A stretch of 64,000 bases of DNA from Hypomyces perniciosus (Eukaryota; Ascomycota; Sordariomycetes; Hypocreales; Hypocreaceae). The notes below the pieces were generated by a model, which was not told the DNA's origin, made no database searches, and worked only from the letters and a program-made list of their open reading frames with translations. The position numbers and the translations under genes were made by a program. This document shows, one piece after another, positions 45,367 through 57,099 of the stretch; the stretch's first letter is position 1; every line of letters starts with the position of its first letter. The stretch spans positions 3,472,001 through 3,536,000 of the forward strand of contig SPDT01000005.1 in the NCBI GenBank assembly GCA_008477525.1, given 5' to 3'.

Positions 45367-47240
45367 ATGACGCGCCCCGAGAACAGGCCTCGGCCGAGAC
45401 CGGGAGTGAACACTCGAACGAGATCGTCAGGTTCCTTTCACGCAGGCGCTCCGATCCCTGATCTCGCGGCGCCTCGTCGCATGTCGACTCATCGATATCA
45501 GACCTTTCCTACTCCTCCGCCCAAGACGCCGGTTTCGCCTCCAGGCAGTTCTGGCGACCATTTCCCAATCGCAATCGAGTCCGACTCCTCTTCCGCTTCG
45601 TCTTCCTCCTCCGACAGCGACCACGATGCGACGCCTCTACCTATGCGCCAGCTCCTGCTGCTTGCGTTCCTCTCTCTATCCGAACAGACCGCGCTCAATT
45701 CCATTGGGCCATACTTGCCCGAGATGGTGGCGTCTATGCCCGGCATCCCGGCAGAGGAGAGTGGTCTCTATGTGGGCATCCTCGCCAGCGCCTTTGCCTT
45801 GGCCCAGCTCTCAACCAACTTCCTTTGGGGGTACGCGTCAGACGTGATTGGCAGAAAGCCAGTGCTTCTTGCGGGAACTTTCTTTCTCATGTGTTGCTTC
45901 TGTGTCTTTGGCTTTTGCAAGCAGTATTGGCAGGTGGTGGTTGTTCACGTCGCAATGGGGTTCCTAAATGGAAACGCCGCCTGCGTACCGACGGTCTTGG
46001 GGGAGGTAACGGATCGGTCGAACCAGAGCAAAGCCTTCACATACCTCCCGGTTATCTACTCATTGGGGGGTATTACCGGCCCAGCTCTGGGGGGCATCCT
46101 AGTGCGCCGTATGGGGAGCGAGTTCCCGTTCCTGGGGCCAAACATCCTCGCCGCGGCTGTTCTAGCGACAAGTGTCGTTTTGGTTGGTATTTGGTTTGAA
46201 GAGACGCTTGAGGAGACTGACGAGGGGCCGTGGGCACCGTCATGGATAAACCGGCTATCTAGATGGATCGCTGGTGTTTTCAAGCGCCCTACGCCGCATC
46301 GAGAATCATGGAGTGCGCGATGGCCACATTACCAGGCGGCTAGGCAGACGCAGCCTCTCCTGTCACCCAGTTCTGAATCAATTTCATCAGATGATGAGGA
46401 GGCCACTCCAATCGAGGATGCTCATGGTCCGTCCAAGCCAGGGGAAGCCCATGAACGACCCAAGATTTGGCGCGATCTGTTGAATAGTACAACGATCACC
46501 TTGCTAGCCACGTATCTCATCTTTCAGCTGGCAAACATCAGCTTCAACTGCTTATACCCTGTCTTCGCGGCCGCACCACCACCGGCGGGCCGCGAACTGG
46601 GGCCGGGGAAAATCGGCGTCAGCCTCAGTCTCGCAGGGGTGGCCACCATCCTCTTCCAGGCTTTTCTATTCCAGCCACTCAAGTCTAGAGTAGGAAGTTT
46701 AGGGACATATCGGTTTGCTCTCCTCGGCCTCGCCATCAGCATGGTAACAATACCATGGGTTGGCTACGCCGACGACAAGCCGCTGTTCGGCTGGGGTACT
46801 GGCAAACTGTGGCTGTACATTGAACTCGGCGTGGTGTTGATGGTCAAGAATATTTGCGCTGTCGGTGGATTGTCCAGCGTGATGCTCTTGGTATGTCTGT
46901 CTAGTTTCCATTCCGTCGTTCTGCGCTAATACCGGATCTCTAGATCACCAACTCTGCACCCTCTCACGCCAGCCTCGGGACTCTCAACGGCGTAGCCCAG
47001 ACGCTGTCCGCACTGGGTCGCAGCATTGGGCCGATTGCTTCTGGCGGCCTGTTCACCCTCTCTATTGGCGTTCAACCCAAGGGAGAGGCTCTTGCATGGT
47101 GTTTGTTTGGTGGCCTGGCACACGTGGGTTGGGTTGGCTCGATGTTCATTCACGGCGAAAGCCTGGAAAGCGATTATTGGAATAGCGATGGAGGTGATGC
47201 TGAAGAGAGCAACATAGCTGAAGAGCAACAGCGCAGTTGA
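45367..47240 (+). CDS. MFS transporter, ZIFL/DHA-like
   Basis: Exons 45367–46890 and 46944–47240, with a 53-nt intron (gtatgt...ctctag); 606 residues. A long Pro/Ser-rich cytosolic N-terminus (about 95 residues) precedes 12 predicted helices. The signature between helices 2 and 3 is GYASDVIGRKPVLLAG, a good MFS D-x-x-G-R-K/R motif. A long Ser/acidic central loop (about 305–375) separates the halves. The second exon begins ITNSAPSHASLGTLNGVAQTLSALGRSIGP, typical of transporters related to plant zinc-induced facilitator-like proteins. Probably a plasma- or vacuolar-membrane exporter; the substrate is unknown. Confidence 0.9.
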
Positions 47241-48411
47241 GAAATCCTTGCGATAGAAATGGCGTCTTGTCATCGCCAATCCTGGGAAACTGACCCTGGG
47301 GAACAAGCGATATCTCTTGCAAATATCCTTATTCTAGACCAAGAGACCAGCATAAAAGTACACAAATAGAAGCAAACTTGAATTTAACCGTTTCTCTGCT
47401 TTTCCAATGCTTACTCTGTACATCTCCACCAGTAGATGTTTTTGGCTATATGTCGAGCATATTAGCAACTTTGACCGAAATACGAAGGATTCGTTCGGCC
47501 TTATCAACGGCGGCATTTCAAAACGGATTTAAGCCAAGCCAATATGTCAATTGGCTATTGGACATGATGTCCCAAAGGTCCGGTCTCGCAATCATAAGAT
47601 TTGATTTAGCCCTTGAAAAACATTAGTAGTAGTACATGTCATTCTTTTTTGCTAATATAATGTCTCACATAATATCGTTGGACTTGTTTGGATCTCTGAT
47701 ACTAATAACACCTCGAGAAACACTGATGATGCGCCCCCCACTGATCCACTGGGGCTGTGTGCAGTCAAGTTAGGGATGCGACGGTGCTAAATCCTGCTAT
47801 TGGATATTATAGTACCTATGTACGGAGTAGATTATCAACTCAAATACTAAGATGCTTATTATTTGAGTAAAAAATAAGTACAAAAGTACCGGTGTCTATG
47901 CGTGACTTGGGCATTCTCGAGAGGTGTTGCTCCTGTCTATCAACAACAGGCTTCTGTTCTAACCTGGCTTATACCACGGAGTAATAGACAGATAGGGCTG
48001 GGGTATCCAAACGATTTCCTATCTTTCTTACTCTCTTTACTCCGTAAACTTGCCGTCATTACCCGTCTATTTCCACCCAAATCAACCCTGCGCCCTCTAA
48101 CTACGAGTACATACTCTAGAACCTATCTAGCTCTGCCGCGCCCTATATATTTTCCCCACGTTGTTACGAGGTGCTTGGCTTGGCCAAGGTTATAGTATCT
48201 CAAATCAGGTTATCGGTCCACGACAGGCTCCGAGAGAACATTAGACCAGCGATATATAGCTGAGATTCAACCCTTTATTCCAAGACTCCTTCTTCACAAT
48301 CTCATAGCAAACTACATCAATCATAAACGCATATATATTGGCTTTGACTTGGGTCTCAAAAGCATCTTGTTTACCCCGCTGCTGCATTCATTGTCTTATC
48401 TACATCTCAAC
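47241..48411. other. Intergenic stretch
   Basis: No gene. Two TACTCCGTA-type words (47821–47829, 48038–48046). The end contains the ACC deaminase promoter and leader. Confidence 0.5.
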
Positions 48412-49550
48412 ATGGCCAGCCTCACTTTGCCCGAGCCCTTCGCCAGCATCCCCCGCGAGTCGTTCCTCTTCGGAGCCTCGCCTATCGAGCATCTTCCTCG
48501 TATGTCGGCCGCTCTCGGCGGCAAAGTCCAGGTCTACGCCAAACGAGAAGACTGCAACTCCGGCATTGCCTATGGAGGCAACAAAGTCCGAAAGCTCGAG
48601 TAATCCCCGCCCCCCTTCTCCCTTCTCTCTCCGAACCCTTTTCCATGATGATGACGATGATAAAGTTCACTTGACTAAACGCTAGTTTGATGTGATGTAG
48701 ATATCTAGCCGCTGAGGCTGTCGCCCGGGGTTGTGATACCCTCGTATCCATTGGAGGCGTACAGTCCAACCACACCCGCGCCGTCACTGGCGTCGCCCGC
48801 AAACTCGGCCTCCATGTGGCTACCGTGCAGGAGCACTGGGTCGACTGGGAAGACCCGGGCTACGAGAAAGTCGGCAACATCCAGCTTTCACGTCTCATGG
48901 GCGGCGACGTGAGACTCGATCCTTCGGTCTTTGGCATCGAGCACAAACCCACGCTGGCCAACTTGAAGGCCGAGCTTGAAGGCGCTGGCCGCAAGCCGTA
49001 CTACATCCCTGCCGGCGCGTCGGACCATCCCCTAGGCGGCCTGGGCTTCGCCCGCTGGGCGCTGGAGGTCGAGGCCCAGGAGAAGGAGACGGGCATCTTC
49101 TTCGATACGATTCTTGTCTGTGCCGTGACGGGGTCGACGATGGCGGGTATGATTGCTGGATTCAAGCTTGCCGAGAAGAACGGCTCGCGGAAGCGCAAGG
49201 TCATTGGTATTGATGCGTCGGGCAAGCCTCAGGAGACGTTTGACCAGGTGCTTCGCATTGCCAAGTTCACCGCAGCCAAGATTGGGCTCTCGGAGGATGA
49301 TATCACCAAGGAGGATGTCATTCTCGATGAGCGGTACAATGCCAAGGTTTACGGCATTCCTGACGAGACGACCATTGAGGCCATGAAGTTTGGCGCGAGC
49401 ACGGAGGCTTTTATTACAGATCCTGTGTATGAGGGCAAGAGTTTGGCTGGCATGATGGACCTGATTAGGAACGGCGAGATTGCGGGTGGAAATGTCTTGT
49501 ATGCTCACCTTGGTGGCCAGTTGGCTCTGAATGCCTACTCGTCAATCTAA
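48412..49550 (+). CDS. acdS: 1-Aminocyclopropane-1-carboxylate (ACC) deaminase
   Basis: Exons 48412–48599 and 48701–49550, with a 101-nt intron (gtaatc...gatgtag, branch actaaac); 345 residues. This PLP fold-type II enzyme has its PLP lysine in GGNK58VRKLEYL and a phosphate-binding region around [11 protein letters not shown]. Glu307 (VYEGKSLAG) and Leu333 (YAHLGGQ) occupy the two positions where true ACC deaminases have Glu and Leu and D-cysteine desulfhydrases have Thr. That supports ACC deaminase, which splits the ethylene precursor ACC into 2-oxobutyrate and ammonia. It is used by plant-associated fungi to lower plant ethylene or as a nitrogen source. Cytosolic. Confidence 0.93.
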
Positions 49551-49726
49551 TGGCCGATTTCGAGCTGGACTTGAAGATCAGAATAGTTAGAGTACAATGC
49601 ATAGACCGTTTGCCTGCTGTACAATCATTCAAGAGCTGTATATCCAATAGCCTTTCCTTCAGAATGTATGTATGCTACATCTTTTTGGCACCCAGTGTCT
49701 GCCCTGCCCCATAAGCGCCGCGATAA

Positions 49727-52621
49727 TTACCATGTCCCTGTAAGCCGTAGATCTCTTGAACTCTCCCCAACCGCAAACGTAAACTGTCCCTCTGGAATCA
49801 CCCAATTCTGCTTCTCCACATCCCAATAACTCAGATCCCTTCTTGTGAGATTAAAATGCACCGTCTTGGTCTCACTCTTCTCAAGATAGACCTTGTCAAA
49901 CCCGCGGAGGACCCTGACGGGGAAATCCACCGTCTGGGATTCGGGGTACGAGAGATACAGCTGTGGAACAACTTTACCACCCACTTTCCCGCTATTGGTC
50001 ATGTCGGCGGAGATGGCAACATACGTCTCCCACAGATCAGGGTTGCCACCCTCGCCTCCACCAGCATCAGATAAGGGTTGCTGGACGTTGTAGCCATTGG
50101 GGTAATGATACTCCCCAGACTGAATCTCCTCGACAGATTCGATGTATGGGTAGATGTACTTTTTAAGCCTGCGAATATCTGCCGGGAAGAGCGCATCCTC
50201 TATTTTGGGGATGCTGCTGTCAAATTTCGGTGGTTCAACCTCTGGAGCTGGCCGCTTCGCCGGCAGAGACGACCGAGGCTTCTTCTCCGTGATTTTCAAG
50301 TTCTTATACTCGAAGGTTGTATAAGATAAACCAAAGCCAAATTCGTAGCGCGGCGCAATGCTGTACTTGTCAAAGTGCCTGTAGTCAATGTATAGACCCT
50401 CATCAAAGTCCTGCTGTGGAATCACACCGTTAGGGAGGTACAGCACCTGTCCTCCCTTGCCATAATCCTTAAGCGATTTACCGATTGTGTATGGCAACTT
50501 GCCACTTGGATTTTCTTCTCCGAAGATAATGCTTACTAGAGCATTGCCACTCTCCTGGCCGGGTAGGTTAGCAGCTATTACTGCTTTGACACCAGGGAGG
50601 TCGATCCACGGCTCTACAACCACTGGGCCAACGGCATGAATAACCACGATGGTTGTACCGGAGCCGCCACCGCAATTTTTGGCAACCTCGATAATGAGAT
50701 CGTCACCCCCCTTCTGGAGTTTGAGGTCGTTGCGGTCTCCTAGAACGCCAGCCCAGGAAAGATATCCCTCGCCAGAATCGGAGTTGGCAAAGACCATGCA
50801 GACGTCTAGGCCTTTCAGGGCTTCTGCGCCTGGTTTCTCGTTGGTCAAAGATGCAGTTATCTCAACCTTGTCCTTGTCAAAGCTCTTGCGAAGAGCATCG
50901 ACTGGAGGAATTAGATAGGGGAAATCGGTTGCGCCGCTGCCCCAGCCGGACCCAAGTGTACCCTGGTTGCATCCTCGACCTGGACAGAAGTTAGGCCCCT
51001 TTCCAGGGCCAGCATCCTCCCCAAAGATGCCCACTCTGACTTTGGCGTCCCCCTTAGCCTGTTTGCCATCGCTGCCGCTCATCCTGCCGCTTGTACTGAG
51101 AGGGAGAACCCCGACATTCTTGAGCAGGACAGTCCCTTCAGTCGCGACCTGGAGGGCAATCTGCGAGTGGTTGGCCTGAACGTTCACAAACTTGTTTACC
51201 TCAACCTTTTCTTGCGGAGATCCGCTACCAGGGGCAGTGACGCCCATTTTATCTTCGGTCCAGAACGAAAAGTTGGGTCCTTTGCCGTCATAATGAGTCT
51301 TGTCATCTTGACCCAACTGGTACCACGAGGCGACGATACGGACAACCATATCGTTCAACCTCTCAAGCGGCAACGAGCCGTTTAGTACTGCTCGAGAAAG
51401 ATGTGGACCCCAAAGTGCTTTGCCATCCTGCCAAACCAATCCATCTCCCGGCATGCTCATGTCGAGCCCAGCCAGCGCACTAGCTACTCCAGACCGCTGT
51501 GCTAGCCAGTCAGACATGACGAAGCCCTGGAAGCCCAATTCATCCTTGAGGATGCCGTTCATCAGCTTCGAGTTGCCGCATGCGTACGAATTGTTGACCA
51601 TGTTGTATGAGCACATGACGCTAGCAACACCAGCCTTGACGGCATCGCCAAAGGGCCATGCGTATATTTCATGCATCGCTCGGTCATCAATGTTGGACGA
51701 AACGGCATGCGGCGTGCCCCATGCCCACGGCTGGCGGAAATGCTCCTGTTCGTTGGCTATTAAGTGTTTGACTGTGGCCATGACACCTTGATCCTGGATG
51801 CCCTTGATTGTCTCAGCACCGGCAATGCCCTGGAGATAGGGGTCTGAGCCAAAGCCTTCCCAGTTGCGCCCGCCGGCGGGCATCCTTCCAATTGGGCCGA
51901 CTGTAGGTCCTAGCAGAACATTGATGCCCTTATCACGAGCTTCCAGTCCCTGTGCCTTACCGCGCTCATACATGAGCTTCCTGTTCCACGTCGCGCCAAC
52001 CGTAACGCCAGCAGGGAACGCCGTCACATTGTTTCCACGGACGCCGTTTGGGCCGTCTTGAAGGGCCAGGGCCGGGAAACCGACATGAATAGCTGGCCCG
52101 GTGTTTCCCACCGCAAGACCCATACTCCAACCTGTGCCCGTCGTGATGTTGACCTTCTCCGGCAGCGACATCTTGGAAACCAGCTCAGCGGCTTTCTTGT
52201 AGCTATCGGCCCATTGGCGGACGGAGCCACCCTTTGGAGAGGGATACCATGGCGGCGACTTTCCAGTGGGCGGTGCCTCTGTGAGCTTTCTGTAGCCAAA
52301 CGCGCCTCCGGCCGCTATGAGCAGCACAATGATAGTGATTACACCGAGAATGATCCTGCAGCGGCGGCGCTTCTGTATCGATCGGGGGAGCAGCCACGCG
52401 ATGGGATTAGGCAGATTAAACCACCGTCGTCTCGCGGCAGAGCGATGTGAAGGAATCTTTGACGATGTGCCATTGAGAGGGATGTCGTCGCCATCGTTGG
52501 GGTGCGTCAATTCGTCGAGGTCGAGGTCGAGGTCGTCTTCGGAATCGATCGAGTCGCGCTTCTGATGAGCTTGACGTTCATTGTTGCTGCTATGGAGCAG
52601 ACCCCGTTTCGCGGGATCCAT
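49727..52621 (-). CDS. Membrane-anchored beta-glucosidase (GH3)
   Basis: A single exon of 964 residues. The cytosolic N-terminus (1–88) is rich in Ser and acidic residues and ends in a basic stretch SIQKRRRCR. One membrane helix (about 89–109, IILGVITIIVLLIAAGGAFGY) then gives type II topology with the catalytic part outside the cytosol. The GH3 domains follow, with the nucleophile Asp371 in GFVMSDWLAQRSG and KHLIANEQEHFRQ near 285–297. The protein ends with a fibronectin III-like domain. It resembles BglE-type beta-glucosidases that cleave cellobiose or short glucans. The leader holds a gtaggt hexamer repeat (52771–52795). Confidence 0.93.
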   Translation of the reverse strand: MDPAKRGLLHSSNNERQAHQKRDSIDSEDDLDLDLDELTHPNDGDDIPLNGTSSKIPSHRSAARRRWFNLPNPIAWLLPRSIQKRRRCRIILGVITIIVLLIAAGGAFGYRKLTEAPPTGKSPPWYPSPKGGSVRQWADSYKKAAELVSKMSLPEKVNITTGTGWSMGLAVGNTGPAIHVGFPALALQDGPNGVRGNNVTAFPAGVTVGATWNRKLMYERGKAQGLEARDKGINVLLGPTVGPIGRMPAGGRNWEGFGSDPYLQGIAGAETIKGIQDQGVMATVKHLIANEQEHFRQPWAWGTPHAVSSNIDDRAMHEIYAWPFGDAVKAGVASVMCSYNMVNNSYACGNSKLMNGILKDELGFQGFVMSDWLAQRSGVASALAGLDMSMPGDGLVWQDGKALWGPHLSRAVLNGSLPLERLNDMVVRIVASWYQLGQDDKTHYDGKGPNFSFWTEDKMGVTAPGSGSPQEKVEVNKFVNVQANHSQIALQVATEGTVLLKNVGVLPLSTSGRMSGSDGKQAKGDAKVRVGIFGEDAGPGKGPNFCPGRGCNQGTLGSGWGSGATDFPYLIPPVDALRKSFDKDKVEITASLTNEKPGAEALKGLDVCMVFANSDSGEGYLSWAGVLGDRNDLKLQKGGDDLIIEVAKNCGGGSGTTIVVIHAVGPVVVEPWIDLPGVKAVIAANLPGQESGNALVSIIFGEENPSGKLPYTIGKSLKDYGKGGQVLYLPNGVIPQQDFDEGLYIDYRHFDKYSIAPRYEFGFGLSYTTFEYKNLKITEKKPRSSLPAKRPAPEVEPPKFDSSIPKIEDALFPADIRRLKKYIYPYIESVEEIQSGEYHYPNGYNVQQPLSDAGGGEGGNPDLWETYVAISADMTNSGKVGGKVVPQLYLSYPESQTVDFPVRVLRGFDKVYLEKSETKTVHFNLTRRDLSYWDVEKQNWVIPEGQFTFAVGESSRDLRLTGTW

Positions 52622-53990
52622 GGCGGATGGCGCTATCAGGACGGTTGATGAATCATGTGTACGGAGTGAGCGGCTGCGGAAAGGATTGTCGACCGAATGG
52701 ACGATATTTGCACATCGGAAACGAGGGCTGATAGTTATGGGATTGGATGAAGAAGTGATGGAGGACAGGGGTAGGTGTAGGTGTAGGTGTAGGTGAGGGT
52801 GATGGAGAGCTATGGGGAGCTCTCAGGCTGGTGGGTAACTAGCAATAGTAATAGTACCTTGCATGTATGTACTCCGTAGTAGTATCTGAACCTGAGAGGT
52901 ACTCACTACCTCTCAGGCACAGAGCGCCACCCAACAGCAGAGGCAGCTGAGGCAGCTGGGGTACCTATGGGAGGCAAAATGATAATTCAGTAGTCCTCTG
53001 TACTCCGTAGACAAAATTACTTCCACAAAGACCTACCTCTAGCAAGGAACCAATCTAATGTACATATGACTTGCTTCGTAATAGTACTATGTATGCTAAA
53101 TCTAGGCTCTAGGTTCCTCTGATGCCAGCAATATGGGCCCCCCCCCTCCCCCACAATAATCCTACGCGCCAGAGCTGTCCGTGCTGCAGCAGAACATATC
53201 ACCGCCTCTCGTACAGCTGTTGGTTGGATGCTAATATACCTATATTAGATACTACTCCGACTAGTACTACTACTCCGTACCACTAGAAGATATTGCAACT
53301 GTAACGCGGGTCGGCCCCGGCAGCGGAGCTTGCAGTGGAGCCGGTATGGGTCAATACCGGAGATGGGCGGCTTCAGTTTCGGTGGAAGAGGCCGGTCTCA
53401 TTATGCGACAAAACAATAGGTTGGTCCAGATCTAAGCGCTATCATACATGTACTTGGAACGGCTCTTTGATATATCTATCAATGTCGATAAGTGGCGGAA
53501 AGCGGTGTGTCACAACTCGTTACAGAGTAGAGCCCTGTCTGTCCAACACGGTGGTAGCAAGTCTGGACGTCATACCGAATGAGTAACAAAGGAAACATGA
53601 GCATTCGACCCAGATCCGTCTAAGACACAGAAAGTCCACAGAGCGGTAAAAAAAGAAGAAGAAAAAAGATGGCGAGAGATCTAACCTGCGTCAGATGTCC
53701 GCTTTATGAGCGCTGCCCATCAGAGACTCCTCCAACCCCGGCTCCCTTGCCCCCCGAGAAAATTACAACATAGTAAAACCGCAAGAAAATTCTTTTGTGC
53801 GTGACGTGTCGCAGTTGAATATGTACATTGAAAGCCCGCATCAACAGATGGATGATGGCCAGAAAGTTGAAAAGGAAATGGCACCGCTGTGGCAGTTGTG
53901 GGAATCAGGCCTCCCATCGATATTGCTGGGTTACGTACGTCACGGCGCACTGCATAAGACGAGTTGTCGGGGAATAAATGCCCCCATGTC
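52622..53990. other. Intergenic stretch
   Basis: No gene. Contents: hexamer gtaggt repeat (52771–52795), an 11-bp-stem inverted repeat with 5-nt loop (52891–52917), three TACTCCGTA words (52870–52878, 53001–53009, 53272–53280), and the 3' flank of Rho3. Confidence 0.5.
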
Positions 53991-54918
53991 TCACATAACG
54001 ACGCACTTATTCTCGTCTCTCTCCTTCTTGACGCTCAAGGCCACTCGGGCAGCCTCTGTGAACGCCTCGTTGACGCCGCGGTTCTTCATGGCAGAGCACT
54101 CGAGATATCGTGTCGCTCCTATCCGTTTGGCCACATCGAGTCCCTGGTCATAGCTGATTGACGGTGGCTTCTCGCGCTGCCCGCTCGTCTCTGCTGGCGC
54201 TGCGCCCTCCTCGGCGTCGTCGTCGGTCTGCTCGCGCAAGTCGCATTTCAGGGCTACGAGAACCAGCTTGACGCCGGGGCAGTTGTCGGCAATCTCTCCA
54301 ACCCACTTGGACTCGACGTTTTCGAGGGAATCTTTGCTGTCGACGGAGTAACATAGCATGATCAGGTCGGTGTCATCTGCGCAAATGCACGGTTAATGCT
54401 TGAAATGCCACACCATGGAATGTGGGTGGGGCCATGAAATGAAGGCTGAAATACCATAGGATAATGATCGCAAGCGATCAAATTCTTCCTGTCCGGCAGT
54501 GTCCCAGAGCGACAGCTCGATGTGCACATTGTCGACGAAGATGTCTGTCCGGGGCAGGTCAGCCTCACCCATCGCATATCAAGGTAGGGTATCCATCCAT
54601 ATCCATCCATGTACACGTCGGATGGTCCAGCTAGCGCATACCGTGAACGTAATTCTCAAAGACTGTGGGCTCGTATACGGTCGGGAAATATCTATGGCGA
54701 AAGCTTAGCGGCCGTCGTTGATGCGTCTCCAGGCGGGGACGAACCCTCTTGTGAAAACGTTGAGCAGCGAGGTCTTGCCAGAGGCACCGTCGCCCCTATA
54801 AAAGTCAGCATCAGGCGCTCGCGTCCACGTCGATATAGCATGACAGAACATAACAGAACAGAACATACAGAAGCACCAGCTTGCGCTGCACGGTCCTTGA
54901 TCCACCGCAGAGAGGCAT
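53991..54918 (-). CDS. rho3: Rho3-type small GTPase
   Basis: Five exons on the minus strand: 54918–54869, 54795–54745, 54691–54642, 54544–54455 and 54376–53991; 208 residues. The P-loop is GDGASGKTS. Switch I is [17 protein letters not shown], switch [21 protein letters not shown], and the base-recognition motifs are [10 protein letters not shown] and [11 protein letters not shown] family-typical acidic insert ([14 protein letters not shown]) precedes the end. The CAAX box CVVM predicts prenylation, with Met favouring farnesyl. Rho3 controls polarised exocytosis and hyphal tip growth. Four introns in 230 coding bases were placed by exact frame continuity. The P-loop has Ser where Rho proteins almost always have Cys (GDGACGKT). 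Confidence 0.95.
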
Positions 54919-55589
54919 GTTGTTATCCGGGCGGGATGTTTGTTGACACACTGACGGACTGCCTGCACCGATCCGAATCGAGCTGCTCGGCTGGCTGGGA
55001 GAGGAGGATCGGTTTCGTGGGATCGGAACAGTGGCAGTAGCAGAGGCCTCGGAGCAGCTGGGCGATTGTCGATGGGCCAAAGGAAGAAAAAGGGCAGAGG
55101 CGAATGAAGCAGAGAGGAGATTATTAGGAGCAGGAGAAGCGATGTTGCAGCGCAATGTAAGGAACGTGGAACCTCAGTGGATAAAATCTAGACACTGTGG
55201 AGATGCTCCGTTCTTAGCCCCAAGATTGATCAATTTTTGGAGGCTGAGTGACCAGCTGCCTTGCCTGTTGGGGTTTAGTGCATGAGCAGCCTCTTTAGCA
55301 GAGCTACTTGGCACAGTGCCCTAATACTGTGCTCGCGCACGGCGTAAGCCATCATCTCGTATAGCTTCGTGGCTGCGTCCTGCAATCTGGATGCTAAAAA
55401 AAGACCACCAAAGAGTCCAAAAAAAGGTCTGATCCGGTGCGAAAGCTTGTCCGGATGATGGTGGTGTCAGATTGCCATGATGAAAGCCATGGCAGCGACT
55501 AACACTATCAATCATGACATGACTCGAGGCAACAGCTCGCTATGGTGAAGATAAAAGAGCGCCCACTCGTTGCGCAATGCGGATGGGTA
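54919..55589. other. Rho3 promoter region
   Basis: Upstream of Rho3 on the minus strand. No gene. CT/GA-rich tracts near 55080–55140 are typical of a constitutive fungal promoter. Confidence 0.5.
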
Positions 55590-56337
55590 TTTGGAACGCC
55601 TTCTTCATGCAATCATGGAATCCCGAAAGCAAATATCCAGAGACCGCCGAAGCCGACCACAGTCCACCTCCAATCCTCCAGTGAGTCCCGTCAGGCGAAC
55701 CCAAGGGCAAACGGGTACTCGTCACTGGTGGTGGCTCTGGTATCGGCCGCGCTGGAGGGAGTCAACATGGCCATCGTGCATCTCCAGATGGAAAATAATG
55801 GCGGGAATATCTTACTTCCATACTCCCAGTGATTTGAGCCGTCGACGCCGTGACACGTACCAGTCAAGCCCTCAGCATCGACATCTCGGTCATCATCGCC
55901 ATCTTCCGACAGGAGAGAGAAATGAGCGAGGATATCGTTGAGATAGCAGCGACGGCGTTGGAGATGATATCAGCGGCCACGTGTGCACCGACAATCGGGA
56001 TAGTGAACAGTGGACTACCGTATTCCGAGCAAACCCCGACTCTTGCTCCCGTGTCAACAGCGCCTCAGTCGATTCTTTTATAGTGCTGTCAGCGTGCCAA
56101 GTCCGCTTGACTACGCCATCCTCCCCAACCAACTGGTCAAGAAGGCAATCCGTGTCAATGGTATCGCGGGGCCATGAACTCGGCAATTGGACGCGTGGGC
56201 CGTCTTGGCCAGCCCTGAGATCGCCTGCTCGTTTATCAGTGGACAGTCATTGCACCCCAATGGAGGAATTGTCGTTCGTTGTCGAGGGCCTTCTGCAAAA
56301 TAGCGGAATCAAGATTTCTGTCTCATTTATCGCATAG
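55590..56337 (+). pseudogene. Short-chain dehydrogenase/reductase relic
   Basis: Recognisable SDR pieces lie in the right order but in different frames. GKRVLVTGGGSGIGRA (55706–55753, the NAD(P)-binding Rossmann motif) comes first. EGVNMAIVHL (from 55755, frame shifted, with about eight residues missing between) follows. Then come NQLVKKAIRVNGIAGP (from 56127), GRVGRLGQP (around 56189–56215), and EIAC joined directly to SFISGQSLHPNGG near 56220–56270 with internal residues missing. The YxxxK catalytic segment is not recoverable. Several small deletions rather than one error explain this, so the gene is dead. Its neighbour is an FAD monooxygenase, a common partner in small-molecule pathways. 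Confidence 0.7.
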
Positions 56338-57099
56338 GTGGTGTGTCCTGGCTTAGGGCAACGTATGCGAAAGTGAAACTTGCTTCTGGTGAAGAAGCGT
56401 GAAACTCACTGCTACAAGCCAGAACGGGTTCATGATTGATATATAACTTTTTTCCAATCCTGTCAAGAAGTAGCCACTACCTACTCCGTACCCCAGACAC
56501 GCAAACACATCATCAGCCCGCCAAAGGAATACGACTACGGAGAACGTTGAGCTAGTAGTAGTAGTACGAGTAGTACTAGTAGTAGTCTACTACTATCATG
56601 ACATATCGTAGGCATTTACTAGTATCCTAGACTATTGGTAGTAGATGTCGAATCCCCACAGCCTCGGAACCTTAACTGCCGGGGGCCCTGGTCATTACTC
56701 GTACTCGTAGTACTCCGTACATACGGAGTAGATAGTAGTCATACTAGTATTTCAGTTTATGGTTGTGATTAGGCGAAAAGGCGTTGGATTTGTATCCTTG
56801 TTTCGGGCCCATATGAGTCATGAATCGGCATCCTCCGCGCTGGTCACTTGTGTAACATACCTAATACGTATTGTCCCTTTGACTGTCTCAAAGCACGTCC
56901 TAGACATCTTTTTTGAAGGAACTAGTATTATAATGAAGGATTGCGCTAATATTACAAGGAAAGGTAAAAATGGACCGAGACGAGTAGTATAAGAACTCGG
57001 AGTGCTAACGGCCAGCATTCTCATGTACTCCGTTGATTTGGCACACAGCTTGTGAGATTGAATAAACCGTCCTTGATATCTTGGCCATCTTGCGACACA
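56338..57099. other. Intergenic stretch rich in TAG/TAC repeats
   Basis: No gene. An imperfect TAGTAGTAC-type repeat runs about 56553–56600. TACTCCGTA words occur at 56482–56490 and as a head-to-head pair at 56711–56719 and 56722–56730. It holds the FAD monooxygenase promoter. Confidence 0.6.
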
